Source: Thiorhodovibrio winogradskyi | GTDB taxonomy: Bacteria; Pseudomonadota; Gammaproteobacteria; Chromatiales; Chromatiaceae | Assembly: GCF_036208045.1 (NCBI RefSeq) | Contig: NZ_CP121472.1 | Span: 5,157,531 to 5,221,530, forward strand | DNA: 64,000 nt | Direction of reading: 5' to 3' | Part shown: piece after piece, positions 55,210-64,000 of the stretch | How positions within the stretch are numbered: the first letter of the stretch is position 1 | Layout of the letters: every line of letters begins with the position of its first letter | Notes under the pieces: model-generated | Seen by the model: only the letters and a program-made list of their open reading frames with translations | What the model was told of the DNA's origin: nothing | The model's database searches: none | Translations under genes and position numbers: made by a program

Positions 55210-56643
55210 TCAAATGGCGTGTGAGAAATGCGCGCGCCATTCAGTCAAGCCGGTTTTCAGCCGCTCGCCATGCCGCTCAAGCGCGGAGCCTAGGATGATT
55301 ATGCCAATGCCGAGCAGCACCAAGGCGCTCCAGCCGCCGAGGCTGAAGTGCGCCAGGGCCTCGGTTGCCAAAGTGATGAGTGCCGAGAGCGCGGTGATCA
55401 AGCCGGTGGCGAAGAGCAAGCGCGCGCGGATGGCGTAGCCGAAGACCATGGCCGCCAGGCCGACGATGAGCGCGATCAGGGCCAGGGCAAAGCCGCCGAA
55501 CAAGGCGAGGTCGAGCAGCAGGCTCAGGCTGAGCAGCAGTGCGGCGGTGCTCTGGTAGCCACGGCGGCGACGCGCGCTCAGCCGCGACAGATCGACCAGC
55601 ATGGCGCCCAAGATGACCGCGGCCAGCGGAAGATGCACGGCATCGGCGATCAGCCAGGCCGGCAGCAGGGCGCCGCTAGCCAGGATGGTGGTTAGCAGAG
55701 CCATGGCGACGGCCAGGGTTTCGACCAGTCCGCGCCACTGGCTTGTGTGCGACATGGTGGCCAGGGTGAAGCGCAGCGCCAGATATCCCAACAAGCTCAG
55801 GGTCGTCACAAAGAGCGCATCTGGTGCGTAAAGCCACAGGCTGCGGCCCGCCAAAATCAGCAAGGGCAGCATCGGCAGGGCGCGCGCGAGGCGACCTTCG
55901 GCGGTTGCCAGTGTGGGGTCGCGGCGGCGCAGACGCAGGCTCGACAGGCCGATGATCAGCGTTAGCCCGACCAGCAGGACGGACACGGCCAGCTCGGCAC
56001 GGGTTGGCAGCAACAAGGCGGCATTGGCCAGCAGATAGAGTCCGCTGAGCGCCGCGACCGACTGTCTGGCCATGATCCGCAGCCCAAGCCAGACCGAGAG
56101 CGCCAGCACCAGCAGGCTGGCGGCACTGAACAGCAGCGCCGGCGCCATGCTCAGGCGCCCCTGGGATTGGGTCCAGACCGAGGCGGCGGCACTCAGGCTA
56201 CCGGGGGCATCCCAGCTTAGGAAGGGATAGATCAAGCCGCCCAGGAAGGCGACATTGACCGGCACCGCCGCCAGCGCCAGCGCGATGAACAGCCGTGCGC
56301 CCTTGTTCTCATGCAGCCAGTGACCGCTGGCCAGACCGGCCAGCGTGAGTGCCAAGGTATGGCCGATGAGCAAGAGTCCGCGACTGAGATCATCACTCTC
56401 GCGCCAGCCCTCGAACAGGAAGAGCACAAAGGCCGCGATAATGACCAGCCCGCCAAAGCCGCGCAGCAGCAGGGACAGGCTGATGGGAAAAGCTTGGGCG
56501 GCGGCGGCCTGATCGCGCCCGGCTGATCGGCTTGGGCGCGTTGGAGCCTGCCTGGGTGCGTGGTTTTCGGCCTGCGCCGGGAAGTCCAAGGCATCCGGGT
56601 CCAGGCTGAGGTCTTGATTGGTGGTGGCGGTCAGTGCGCTCAT
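55210..56643 (-). CDS. Polytopic membrane protein of the Psp-like operon
   Basis: 477 aa. A soluble Ala/Pro-rich start of about 55 residues is followed by about twelve to fourteen hydrophobic helices in regular spacing (for example GFGGLVIIAAFVLFLFEGW, LLIGHTLALTLAGLASG, GWSALVLLGIGIIILGSAL). I do not recognise a named family with certainty; the layout resembles DUF2157/DUF4401-type proteins. It overlaps the PspA-like gene by four bases (ATGA), so the two are co-translated. Confidence 0.75.
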   Translation of the reverse strand: MSALTATTNQDLSLDPDALDFPAQAENHAPRQAPTRPSRSAGRDQAAAAQAFPISLSLLLRGFGGLVIIAAFVLFLFEGWRESDDLSRGLLLIGHTLALTLAGLASGHWLHENKGARLFIALALAAVPVNVAFLGGLIYPFLSWDAPGSLSAAASVWTQSQGRLSMAPALLFSAASLLVLALSVWLGLRIMARQSVAALSGLYLLANAALLLPTRAELAVSVLLVGLTLIIGLSSLRLRRRDPTLATAEGRLARALPMLPLLILAGRSLWLYAPDALFVTTLSLLGYLALRFTLATMSHTSQWRGLVETLAVAMALLTTILASGALLPAWLIADAVHLPLAAVILGAMLVDLSRLSARRRRGYQSTAALLLSLSLLLDLALFGGFALALIALIVGLAAMVFGYAIRARLLFATGLITALSALITLATEALAHFSLGGWSALVLLGIGIIILGSALERHGERLKTGLTEWRAHFSHAI

Positions 56644-57326
56644 TGTCCTGCTCCCAGGCCGGCGCCGGCCGTTTGTTGTTGCTGCCCGCGACGCAAGGCT
56701 TGCAGCTCGGCCTGCAACGCACAGCGTTCCTCGGCGGCGAGGAATTCTTCTTCAAAAGGGTCAGCATCCATGGCGCTGTCGGCGGTCATTTCGGCTTCCG
56801 TCAGGCGAATCTCCCAGCGCTCGAAGGTATCGTCCAGATCGAGCGCCGGATCGCGGTCGATCTCGCGCAGGCGCAGTGCGACACTGGCGGTCGCCTCGCG
56901 GCTGCGCATCAGCGAGCGGCGATGCTCGAGTTGCACGACCCGCTCGCGCAGACTGTCGATCTCGGCGGCCAGGCGGCGTTCGACACTCTGATGCTGGTTC
57001 CAAGTCTGCTCCAGGGATGCCGTCTGACGCGCGGCTTGGCGCGCGCGCCTGAGACATTGCAGCGCCTTGTCCTCACCGGCAGCGTTTTGCTCGCAAGCCA
57101 GGGCACGTTCGCGCCAGTTGTGCTCATCCTCGCGCAGGCTCTCAAGCCGCTTCCTTAATGCCTCGCCATCGCGACCTAGATGCTGATGACGAACTTTTGC
57201 CTGGGCAAAAAGCCGCCGGCTATCACGGATACCGACCTCGACCACGGCATCGTGGTTCTCGATATCGCCCACCAGGCGATCAAGCCGGGTCGAGACGGCG
57301 ACTGTGAAACGTTTGAACAGTGACAT
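56640..57326 (-). CDS. PspA/IM30-family membrane stress protein
   Basis: 228 aa from the ATG at 57326 (AAGGAG 8 bases upstream); the frame reaches 57383. MSLFKRFTVAVSTRLDRLVGDIENHDAVV is the amphipathic membrane-binding start of PspA homologues, followed by a long coiled coil (about 40-170, Arg/Glu/Gln-rich). The protein binds stressed inner membrane as a scaffold. It is the first gene of an operon with a sigma-54-type promoter, as for pspA of enterobacteria. Confidence 0.8.
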   Translation of the reverse strand: MSLFKRFTVAVSTRLDRLVGDIENHDAVVEVGIRDSRRLFAQAKVRHQHLGRDGEALRKRLESLREDEHNWRERALACEQNAAGEDKALQCLRRARQAARQTASLEQTWNQHQSVERRLAAEIDSLRERVVQLEHRRSLMRSREATASVALRLREIDRDPALDLDDTFERWEIRLTEAEMTADSAMDADPFEEEFLAAEERCALQAELQALRRGQQQQTAGAGLGAGQ

Positions 57327-57366
57327 GGGATGCTCCTTGAGGGTTAGTGAATGGCATCCCTTGCAT

Positions 57367-57383
57367 ATCAACTCCCGTGCCAA
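57367..57383 (-). promoter_or_regulatory. Sigma-54-type promoter of the Psp-like operon
   Basis: On the minus strand TTGGCACGGGAGTTGAT gives TGGCAC-N5-TTGA, one base off the consensus -12 (TTGC). Transcription would start near 57357, 30 bases before the pspA-like ATG. An AT-rich block upstream (57400-57425), with AATCAATAGTTGT nearby, is a possible IHF bend. Confidence 0.7.
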
Positions 57384-57527
57384 CCGAGGAAATCAATAGT
57401 TGTATCTGTTTTTTAAAACTTTACTGATAATCCTCTGACAGCAGACAAGCCCGAGTGCTGGTTGTGGTATACATTCTTTGCTTATCCTGATACAAAATTT
57501 GCGCTAGAGTTTGCGCTAGGGATGGCT

Positions 57528-58357
57528 TTAAGCCGCACAAGGCAGCTCCAGCCAAAATTCGACGCCCGGATCGCGTTCCATGACCTCGACCCGGCCGTGC
57601 ATTGCCAGTGTTAGGCGTTGCACCAGAGCAAGCCCAATGCCGGTGCCAGAGATGGCCGCTTGGCGTGCCAGGTCGCCACCGTGCTGGCAAGGGCGTGGCC
57701 CAGCCGTGACTCGGCGCGAAAACTGCGCAGCAGCTCACCGCGATAGACCACACTGAGATGGGTGCTGTGCGCGAGCACGGTCGCGGCCAGGGGCTCGGCA
57801 ATGAGCGCCTGCAAAAAAGGCTCCAGTGCAATGAGGGCGCCCTGGATAAAGATCTCTCCGCCACGCTGGACGCTGCGAAACAGCAGCAGATGACCGGAGT
57901 CGAGCAGACCGACCTCGACTGGAGCAATGGCGCGGTGGAACAACTGTACCGCCGGGGATTCCGTGACTGGCGCGGGTTCCGCCACGGGCGCGGCAGCTGG
58001 CAGTGGCGCCAGCACGGGCGCGGCGGCCGGTTTTGCCTTGTCTGGCAGCCCAGAGAGGTTGGCCAGCGGGGAGCGGTTCCAGACTCCCAGGTTGCCAACG
58101 GGCGGCTCGCGCAGGAAGCCATAGTCCCCGATCGGGCGAGCATCCTCGCGGCGCACCAGAGCCGTCAGCCGGGTGTCGATGCGCGCGGCCAATTCCTCCG
58201 CCACCAGTTGCTGGGCGCGAAAGGACTCCCATTTCATCTAATCGTAGGCTTTAAAGACCAGCAGGGCGCTGGGAATGGTCAGCGCCAGCACGAACAGACT
58301 GATGCCGAGCTGTAACCGGCGCCTGGCGCGGCGGTCATCGAATGCTTGTAAGGACAT
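57528..58357 (-). pseudogene. Sensor histidine kinase, broken by a stop codon and an internal deletion
   Basis: It starts at the ATG at 58357: MSLQAFDDRRARRRLQLGISLF... with one membrane helix, then TAG at 58238-58240, where relatives read on (..FKAYD-stop-MKWESFRAQQ). The sensor region continues to about 57665 (STVATWHAK). There it joins, in another frame, the last ATP-binding box: SGTGIGLALVQRLTLAMHGRV to WLELPCAA and TAA at 57528. The second membrane helix, the phospho-His domain and most of the ATPase domain (about 300 residues) are missing. It follows an intact response-regulator gene. Confidence 0.85.
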
Positions 58358-58390
58358 GGTTGCGAGCAGACCAGGCGCGGCACGGCCCAT

Positions 58391-59104
58391 TCAGGGCGCG
58401 AGCCGCAGTCGGTAACCCAGGCCGCGCACGGTTTGCAGCCACCGCGGATGAGCGGGGTCGGGCTCGATCTTGCGCCTGAGCTTGGCGATATGGATATCGA
58501 CCGTGCGCTTCTCGATGTCGCAGTCGCGCGCATAGCCCCAGACTTTGTGCAGCAGCTCCTCGCGGCTGACCGGGCGGGCGTCCCGAGCGGCGAGATAGCT
58601 TAAGATTTCCGCCTCGCGCCGGTTGAAGGGAATTTCCTCCGCGCCACGTTGGCCGCTCAGGTTGCCAAGATCGAGGGTCAGATCACCGAGCCGCAGGGGC
58701 CGGGCCTTGGCAGCGGCATCGGCATCGGCAGCGCGACTGCGACGCAGCACCGCCTGCACCCGCAGCACCAGTTCGGTCACGGAAAAGGGCTTGGCGACAT
58801 AGTCATCCGCTCCCAGGCGCAGACCCTGAATGATGTCCTCATCGGCTGTGCGCGCGGTCAGCATGATGATGGGTTGGTCTCTGTCCACCGCCCGTACCTG
58901 GTCGCAGATGGCAAAGCCGTCGAGTCCCGGCAGCATGATGTCAAGCACAATGAGAGCAAACTTGCCGCTGAGCGCCTTGGCCAGTCCGCCGGGTCCGTCG
59001 GCGGCGCTCTCGACCGCATAGCCGTGAAAGACAAAGAGATCCTCAAGCCCGACACGAATGGGCTCCTCGTCCTCAATGATCAGCAGGCGGGGCTTGTTGG
59101 GCAT
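58391..59104 (-). CDS. OmpR/PhoB-family response regulator
   Basis: 237 aa. Receiver: LLIIEDEEPIRVGL (acidic pair), phospho-acceptor Asp in LIVLDIMLPGLDGF, DDYVAKPFS (Lys). The C-terminal winged helix ends in DIHIAKLRRKIEP and WLQTVRGLGYRLRL. All key residues are present. Its own kinase (58357 downstream) is a pseudogene, so it is an orphan unless another kinase serves it. Confidence 0.93.
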   Translation of the reverse strand: MPNKPRLLIIEDEEPIRVGLEDLFVFHGYAVESAADGPGGLAKALSGKFALIVLDIMLPGLDGFAICDQVRAVDRDQPIIMLTARTADEDIIQGLRLGADDYVAKPFSVTELVLRVQAVLRRSRAADADAAAKARPLRLGDLTLDLGNLSGQRGAEEIPFNRREAEILSYLAARDARPVSREELLHKVWGYARDCDIEKRTVDIHIAKLRRKIEPDPAHPRWLQTVRGLGYRLRLAP

Positions 59105-59343
59105 GGTGTCATGTTCGCATCCGAGACATCCGCATCGAGGCGTGAGGTGGGGTGTTCAATTCCAGAAAAATACTCGCACTGGGCTTTTTTTCAAGGGAAT
59201 TTGGGATTCTTCGCTCAGGGAGTGATCCGGGCCCGTCTCGCCGGCGCCCCGATGCGGGTTTTACCCCCAATGATGCTTGCCCGGGCAGAGGGCGCGCGGC
59301 TGGGGTAGAATCGTGGGCTGAATTGCAACCAGAGTCGTTACCG

Positions 59344-60093
59344 ATGTCGGATCAGGATCAGACCCATTTTGGCTATCAACAGGTGCCCGTCGCCGAGAAA
59401 CAAGAGCGCGTGCGCGCGGTTTTCGACTCGGTCGCCGACCGCTACGATTTGATGAACGACCTGATGTCGTTCGGGATTCATCGGCTGTGGAAACGGAGGC
59501 TGATCGAACTCGCCGGCGTGCGACGCGGCCAGCGGGTGCTTGATTTGGCGGCCGGGACCGGCGATTTGAGCGCGCGCTTTGCCGGCATTGTCGGCGCCAG
59601 CGGACAGGTGGTGATGTCGGACATCAACGCCGCCATGCTTGAGCGCGGTCGCGAGCGCATGGACGATGCCGCCGTGATTGGCAACATTGACTACGCACTG
59701 GCCAATGCCGAGGCCCTGCCCTTTGCCTCCAACAGTTTCGACTGTGTCACCATCGGCTTTGGCCTGCGCAACGTCACCCACAAGGAGCGCGCGCTGGCCG
59801 AGATGCAGCGTATTCTCAGGCCCGGTGGTCGCGGCTTGGTGCTCGAGTTTTCCCATCCCACCCAGGTGCCGCTGCAAAAAGCCTATGATGCCTACTCTTT
59901 TTCAGTGCTGCCCTTGCTCGGGCGCCTGGTGGCGAAAGATCCCGACAGCTACAAGTATCTGGCTGAGTCCATCCGCATGCATCCCGATCAGGAAAGCCTG
60001 CGCGACATGATGGAACAGGCTGGATTCGAGCGCTGTGAGTTTTTCAACCTGACCGGCGGCGTGGTCGCTATCCATCGGGGTGTCAAGTTATGA
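59344..60093 (+). CDS. ubiE: Ubiquinone/menaquinone C-methyltransferase UbiE
   Basis: 249 aa from the ATG at 59344; the frame opens at 59152 but homologues begin near [17 protein letters not shown]-binding motif [32 protein letters not shown] and [11 protein letters not shown] are typical. First gene of ubiE-ubiJ-ubiB; ubiJ overlaps by four bases. Confidence 0.96.
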   Translation: MSDQDQTHFGYQQVPVAEKQERVRAVFDSVADRYDLMNDLMSFGIHRLWKRRLIELAGVRRGQRVLDLAAGTGDLSARFAGIVGASGQVVMSDINAAMLERGRERMDDAAVIGNIDYALANAEALPFASNSFDCVTIGFGLRNVTHKERALAEMQRILRPGGRGLVLEFSHPTQVPLQKAYDAYSFSVLPLLGRLVAKDPDSYKYLAESIRMHPDQESLRDMMEQAGFERCEFFNLTGGVVAIHRGVKL

Positions 60094-60863
60094 ACGGTCA
60101 TGAGAACGAGAACGAGAACGGGAAGGATACTGGGGGCATCCAGATTCCGGACGCGCTGGTTTTGTCCCTGCAGGAAAGCGCCAATCGTTTTCTGGCGCTC
60201 GACCCCGAGGGCGCCGAGCGCTTGGCCGATGTGCAGGGGCAGGTGCTGCTGATTGAGCTCGAGGGCTTCGGCACACGATTGTTCGTGGTGCCTGGTCATC
60301 ATACGCTGGGACTCTACGCCAGTTACGATGCCGAGCCCGACTGTCGGGTGCGCGGCACACCGGCCGCGCTGCTGCGGCTGTCGCTGGCGGATCATCGCGA
60401 GGATGAGATCTTCTCGGGCGCCATTGAGATCACCGGCGACAATCAGGTCGCGCAGCGCATCGGCGATGTGTTTCGCAATCTCGATATCGACTGGGAGGAA
60501 CAACTCGCGCGCTTGTTTGGCGATTCGGTGGCGCGACGCATCGGAAAGCAGGCGCGCAGCGCCCGGGAATGGACCGAGCGCGGGGGGGACACCCTGGCGC
60601 AAAACCTGCGCGAGTTCCTGCAGCAGGAAAGCCGTCTGCTGCCGAGCGACCTTGAGCAGCGGCAGTTTCTTAACGGTGTGGATATTTTCCGCGACGATGT
60701 GGAGCGCCTGGCCGCGCGTGTTGACCGGCTTGCGGCCAAGGGGCCAGCGGCCAGTGCGCCGAGGCATCCGCGAACACCCCCATCAACCCCACCTTCAGCC
60801 CCACCGCCAGCCCCGCCTTCAGCCCCCCCATCGCCCCCCCCATCAGAGCAACCCGACGCATGA
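60090..60863 (+). CDS. ubiJ: Ubiquinone biosynthesis accessory factor UbiJ (SCP2 domain)
   Basis: 257 aa. The SCP2-like lipid-binding domain spans about 20-125 ([13 protein letters not shown].., [17 protein letters not shown]), followed by a helical C-terminus. The last 28 residues are a Pro/Ser/Ala repeat tail ([15 protein letters not shown]) not general in the family. An ENENENG repeat is near the start. It helps organise the Ubi complex; here it overlaps both ubiE and ubiB. Confidence 0.9.
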   Translation: MNGHENENENGKDTGGIQIPDALVLSLQESANRFLALDPEGAERLADVQGQVLLIELEGFGTRLFVVPGHHTLGLYASYDAEPDCRVRGTPAALLRLSLADHREDEIFSGAIEITGDNQVAQRIGDVFRNLDIDWEEQLARLFGDSVARRIGKQARSAREWTERGGDTLAQNLREFLQQESRLLPSDLEQRQFLNGVDIFRDDVERLAARVDRLAAKGPAASAPRHPRTPPSTPPSAPPPAPPSAPPSPPPSEQPDA

Positions 60864-62521
60864 TAGTTCCAATCAGCCAGACCCTGCGGCTGATTCATAT
60901 CAACCTGGTTCTGCTGCGCCACGGTCTCGATGAACTTATCTTCGCGACCCACCTGTTCCGACCCCTGCGTTTTTTGTTGTGGTTCTCGCCGCTGTATTGG
61001 TGGCGCAAGCGCAAGCGCATGACGCCTTACCCGGCACGGGTGCGTGAGGCGCTTGAGGATCTGGGGCCAATTTTCATTAAATTCGGCCAGTTGCTCTCCA
61101 CCCGACGGGATTTGCTGCCGGATGACTGGGCCGAGGAACTCGCGCGTCTGCAGGACCGGGTGCCGCCCTTCCCGAGCGAGATCGCGCGGGGGCTGATCGA
61201 AAAGGCCTGGGGCCAACCCATCGACAGCGTTCTTGATGACTTCTCCGATATCCCGCTAGCCTCGGCTTCCATTGCTCAGGTGCATACCGGGCGATTGAAA
61301 GATGGTCGTTCGGTCATTGTCAAGGTGTTGCGCCCGGGCATCGCGCGCATCATCGACCGCGATATCGCGCTGATGTATACATTCGCTCGGCTGGTCCATC
61401 GCTATTCCAAGGAAGCGCGGCGGCTGCGCCCCATCGAGGTGGTGGCCGAGTACGAAAAAACCATCTATGGCGAGCTGGACTTGCAGCGCGAGGCGGCCAA
61501 TGCCTCGCAGTTACGACGCAACTGGATGCACAGCTCCGCGCTCTACATTCCTGATGTGTATTGGGACTGGACGCGCCCAACGGTCATGGTGATGGAGCGC
61601 ATTTATGGCACGCCGGTCAGCGATGTTGGCACCCTCAAGCAGCAGGGCATCAGCATGCGGCTGCTAGGCGAGCGTGGGGTGGAGATTTTCTTCACCCAGG
61701 TGTTCCGGGACAATTTCTTCCATGCCGACATGCACCCCGGCAACATTTTTGTTGAGTCCAACGGGCGCTACATCTCGGTCGACTTCGGCATCGTTGGCAG
61801 CCTGACCGAGGAGGACCAGCGCTATCTGGCCGAGAATCTGCTGGCCTTTTTCGAGCGCAATTATCGCCGCGTGGCCGAGCTGCATGTCGAGTCCGGCTGG
61901 GTGCCGCGGGGGACCCGGGTGGATGAATTCGAGGCCGCCATCCGCACCGTCAGCGAGCCGATTTTTGAAAAACCCCTGGCGGAAATTTCCTTTGGGCATT
62001 TCCTGGTGCGGCTGTTCCAGACCGCGCGGCGCTTCAATATGGAAATTCAGCCCCAATTGGTGCTGTTGGAAAAAACCCTGCTCAACATCGAGGGACTGGG
62101 CCGCCAGCTCTATCCCGAGCTGGATCTCTGGACCACCGCCAAGCCTTTCATGGAGCGCTGGATGAAGGAGCGCATCGGCCCGCGCGCCCTGTTGCGTCGG
62201 GTGCGGTCCAACTTCGGTCCCTTCGCCGAGCATCTGCCGGACCTACCCATGCTGGCGTATCGGGTGCTCGAGAACATGGAAAGCGCCCAGCAGGAGGCGC
62301 GCGCCATGCGCGAGGAACAGGCCCGGCTGCAGCGTGAGCTGCGCGAGCGACGCACCCTGGTTGGCGCCATCGGCGGCGCGGTCTTGATCATCTGCGCCAC
62401 GCTGCTGCTGTTGCTGGGGCCCGGTGCGCTGGTGGAGCCTTTGATCGCTCAAATTCTCGCGGCAACGGCCTTTGTGATTGGTGCGTTCTTGCTTGCGCAA
62501 CAGTGGCGCGCGGCGGGCTAA
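60860..62521 (+). CDS. ubiB: Ubiquinone biosynthesis kinase-like protein UbiB
   Basis: 553 aa. The UbiB motif [18 protein letters not shown] (KxGQ), Ala-rich loop [32 protein letters not shown] and [14 protein letters not shown] are all seen. Two C-terminal membrane helices ([18 protein letters not shown] and [15 protein letters not shown]) anchor it. An atypical kinase/ATPase needed for coenzyme Q synthesis. Converges on xthA. Confidence 0.96.
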   Translation: MIVPISQTLRLIHINLVLLRHGLDELIFATHLFRPLRFLLWFSPLYWWRKRKRMTPYPARVREALEDLGPIFIKFGQLLSTRRDLLPDDWAEELARLQDRVPPFPSEIARGLIEKAWGQPIDSVLDDFSDIPLASASIAQVHTGRLKDGRSVIVKVLRPGIARIIDRDIALMYTFARLVHRYSKEARRLRPIEVVAEYEKTIYGELDLQREAANASQLRRNWMHSSALYIPDVYWDWTRPTVMVMERIYGTPVSDVGTLKQQGISMRLLGERGVEIFFTQVFRDNFFHADMHPGNIFVESNGRYISVDFGIVGSLTEEDQRYLAENLLAFFERNYRRVAELHVESGWVPRGTRVDEFEAAIRTVSEPIFEKPLAEISFGHFLVRLFQTARRFNMEIQPQLVLLEKTLLNIEGLGRQLYPELDLWTTAKPFMERWMKERIGPRALLRRVRSNFGPFAEHLPDLPMLAYRVLENMESAQQEARAMREEQARLQRELRERRTLVGAIGGAVLIICATLLLLLGPGALVEPLIAQILAATAFVIGAFLLAQQWRAAG

Positions 62522-62528
62522 TGCCCCT

Positions 62529-63344
62529 CTAGTCGATCTCAATCCACACCGGGCAGTGATCCGAAGGTTTTTCGAGCGCACGGATGTCGTAGTCAATGCC
62601 AGCGCCGCGCAGGCGCTCGCGCACCGGTGCGCTGACCAGCAGCAGGTCGATGCGCAGGCCGCGTTTTGGACTGTCTTCAAAGCCGCGCGAGCGGTAGTCG
62701 AACCAGCTAAAGCGATCATTCACATCCGGGTGCAGGGTGCGAAAGCTGTCGTACAGGCCCCAAGCGGTGAGTGCCGCGAACCATTCCCGTTCCTCGGGTA
62801 AAAAGCTGCATTTGCCTGAACGCAGCCAGCGTTTGGCGTTGTGCTCCCCGATGCCGATATCCAGATCGACTGGCGCGACATTCATGTCGCCCATGATCAC
62901 GATTTGCTGATTCGGGCTGAAATCGCGCTGCAGGAACTCAAGCAGATTGGCGTAGAAGCGCCGCTTGTAGGGAAATTTCACCGGGTGTGCGCGGCTTTCA
63001 CCTTGCGGAAAATAGCCGTTGATGACATGCAGTTCGCTGCCGTCATGCAATTCGAACACCCCTGTGATGGCGCGGCGCTGAGCATCGGGATCCTCGCCCG
63101 GGAAGCCCTTGTACAGTCGTTTTGGCGCCTCTTTGCTCAGAAGCGCGACGCCATAGTGGCCCTTCTGACCATGGTAGGCAGGCAGGTATCCGAGCGCCTC
63201 AATGGCCTCGCGCGGAAATTGCTCGTCGGCAACCTTGGATTCTTGCAGACCAATGATGTCGGGCGCCAGCCGCTCCTTGATTGCCTGCAGTTGGTGCGGA
63301 CGAGCGCGGATGCCATTGATATTAAAGGATGTTAAAACCGTCAT
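62529..63344 (-). CDS. xthA: Exodeoxyribonuclease III
   Basis: 271 aa. [18 protein letters not shown] (metal-binding Asn), IIGLQESKV (Glu), [16 protein letters not shown] (Asp/Asn) and the end [14 protein letters not shown] (Asp/His) form the endonuclease/exonuclease/phosphatase active site. It repairs abasic sites. Confidence 0.95.
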   Translation of the reverse strand: MTVLTSFNINGIRARPHQLQAIKERLAPDIIGLQESKVADEQFPREAIEALGYLPAYHGQKGHYGVALLSKEAPKRLYKGFPGEDPDAQRRAITGVFELHDGSELHVINGYFPQGESRAHPVKFPYKRRFYANLLEFLQRDFSPNQQIVIMGDMNVAPVDLDIGIGEHNAKRWLRSGKCSFLPEEREWFAALTAWGLYDSFRTLHPDVNDRFSWFDYRSRGFEDSPKRGLRIDLLLVSAPVRERLRGAGIDYDIRALEKPSDHCPVWIEID

Positions 63345-63367
63345 CGCGGGTGCTGGAGAAGGGCAAC

Positions 63368-64000
63368 CTAAGTGCCGGTGGCATGACGCAAGGCGTCGAT
63401 TAGCAACTCGCGGTTGCGGTAGCGGACATCGTCGCCGCGGATGACGTAAACGGCCTGCTCGGCAATATTGGCGCCATGGTTACCAAGGCGTTTGAGTGAA
63501 TGCGGAATGGTCAGCAATTCAGCCAGTGCCCGCGGCTGTTGGGCGTAAGGGGAATCAAGAATCTCCTCGCGTGTTGAACGCGCTTGCTGGTAGAAGGCGG
63601 TTTCGCGCTCAAAAACATCGATCGCCGGCTTGAGATCGGCCTGCGTCAGCGCGGTGACGCCCTGTTCGAGCATCTTGCAACCGGCGGCGAACAGTTGCTC
63701 AAGGGATTGTGAGAGCGGCGCCGATGGTGGTTGATGGCCAGACTCATGCAGGCGGATGGCGCTGCGCGCCATGCTCGCCGCGTGATCACCGCCGCGTTCA
63801 AGGTCGTTGATGACTTTGGAGATGGCCATCACCAGACGCAGGTCAACGGCGGTTGGCTGGCGCTTGGCAATCACAATGAAGATTTCTTCATCGGCCTCAA
63901 GGGTGAGGGTGTCAATACCTGGCTCGCGATCGAGTACCACATGCGCGGCATTGAGGTCGGGCTGGAGTAGACTGGTGAGTGCTGCGCGGGTTTGCTTAAG
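63368..64000 (-). CDS. phoU: Phosphate transport/regulation protein PhoU, 5' end outside the window
   Basis: The last 210 codons are seen, and the frame is open to the right edge. [39 protein letters not shown] is the first metal-binding repeat of Pho[25 protein letters not shown] is the second (E/D-R/H-xxD; Asn replaces Asp in GNHG). It links the Pst transporter to PhoR. Confidence 0.93.
   Translation of the reverse strand, partial: LKQTRAALTSLLQPDLNAAHVVLDREPGIDTLTLEADEEIFIVIAKRQPTAVDLRLVMAISKVINDLERGGDHAASMARSAIRLHESGHQPPSAPLSQSLEQLFAAGCKMLEQGVTALTQADLKPAIDVFERETAFYQQARSTREEILDSPYAQQPRALAELLTIPHSLKRLGNHGANIAEQAVYVIRGDDVRYRNRELLIDALRHATGT

Overview
The window is GC-rich gammaproteobacterial chromosome. 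The mix of genes (nifHDK with nifT, a ferredoxin, nafY and a DUF6129 gene; ubiE-ubiJ-ubiB; an SbtA/SbtB bicarbonate pair; a large Ter stress cluster; CusBA) points to a purple sulfur bacterium of the Chromatiaceae type. That placement is an inference: no photosynthesis or sulfur-oxidation gene lies in the window.

Bases 1-17.4 kb hold a Ter (tellurium/stress-response) neighbourhood. The left arm, on the minus strand, carries TerD, an AIM24-like protein, TerD, a phosphoribosyltransferase-TRSP protein, TerD, a TerA-like protein, TerB and a HAD hydrolase that runs off the left edge. The right arm, on the plus strand, carries a calcium-type P-type ATPase, a TerB-zinc-ribbon protein, and a VWA-TerD-VWA-VWA-PP2C phosphatase-protein kinase series. 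The last part matches the known TerY-phosphatase-kinase triad. At 17.7-22.9 kb there is a CusB-CusA metal efflux pair with an antisense DUF29 gene between them and no outer-membrane channel. From 23 to 29.6 kb come an ATP-grasp/isoaspartyl-peptidase pair, a DUF2189 membrane protein, a sulfotransferase, gltX and a VOC protein. A 133-bp MITE-like element occurs twice in full (one copy with a 9-bp target duplication) and once in part between 17.4 and 25.5 kb.

From 29.9 to 40.8 kb are housekeeping genes: dapC, dapD and dapE, minCDE, a HIT protein, recR, ybaB, dnaX and the 4.5S SRP RNA. dapC and dapD are separated by a DrmA (DISARM helicase) N-terminal fragment overlapping a short superfamily-1 helicase, which looks like the scar of a defence locus. 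An unusual DUF4338 (DruA-like)-ISAs1 transposase, split by a -1 frameshift at an A-AAA-AAG run, lies at 40.9-42.7 kb. The nif operon follows (48.7 to 42.9 kb, minus strand), with a clear sigma-54 promoter and a NifA upstream site. Next come an orphan ABC ATPase and sbtA-sbtB.

From 51.7 to 59.1 kb there is a sigma-54 activator and a Psp-like envelope-stress operon (PspA homologue, polytopic membrane protein, LemA-like protein, small membrane protein) with its own sigma-54-type promoter. The last two genes of that operon are frameshifted. Beside it is an intact OmpR-type regulator whose partner histidine kinase has a nonsense codon and has lost its catalytic core. The right end carries ubiE-ubiJ-ubiB, exodeoxyribonuclease III and a partial phoU.
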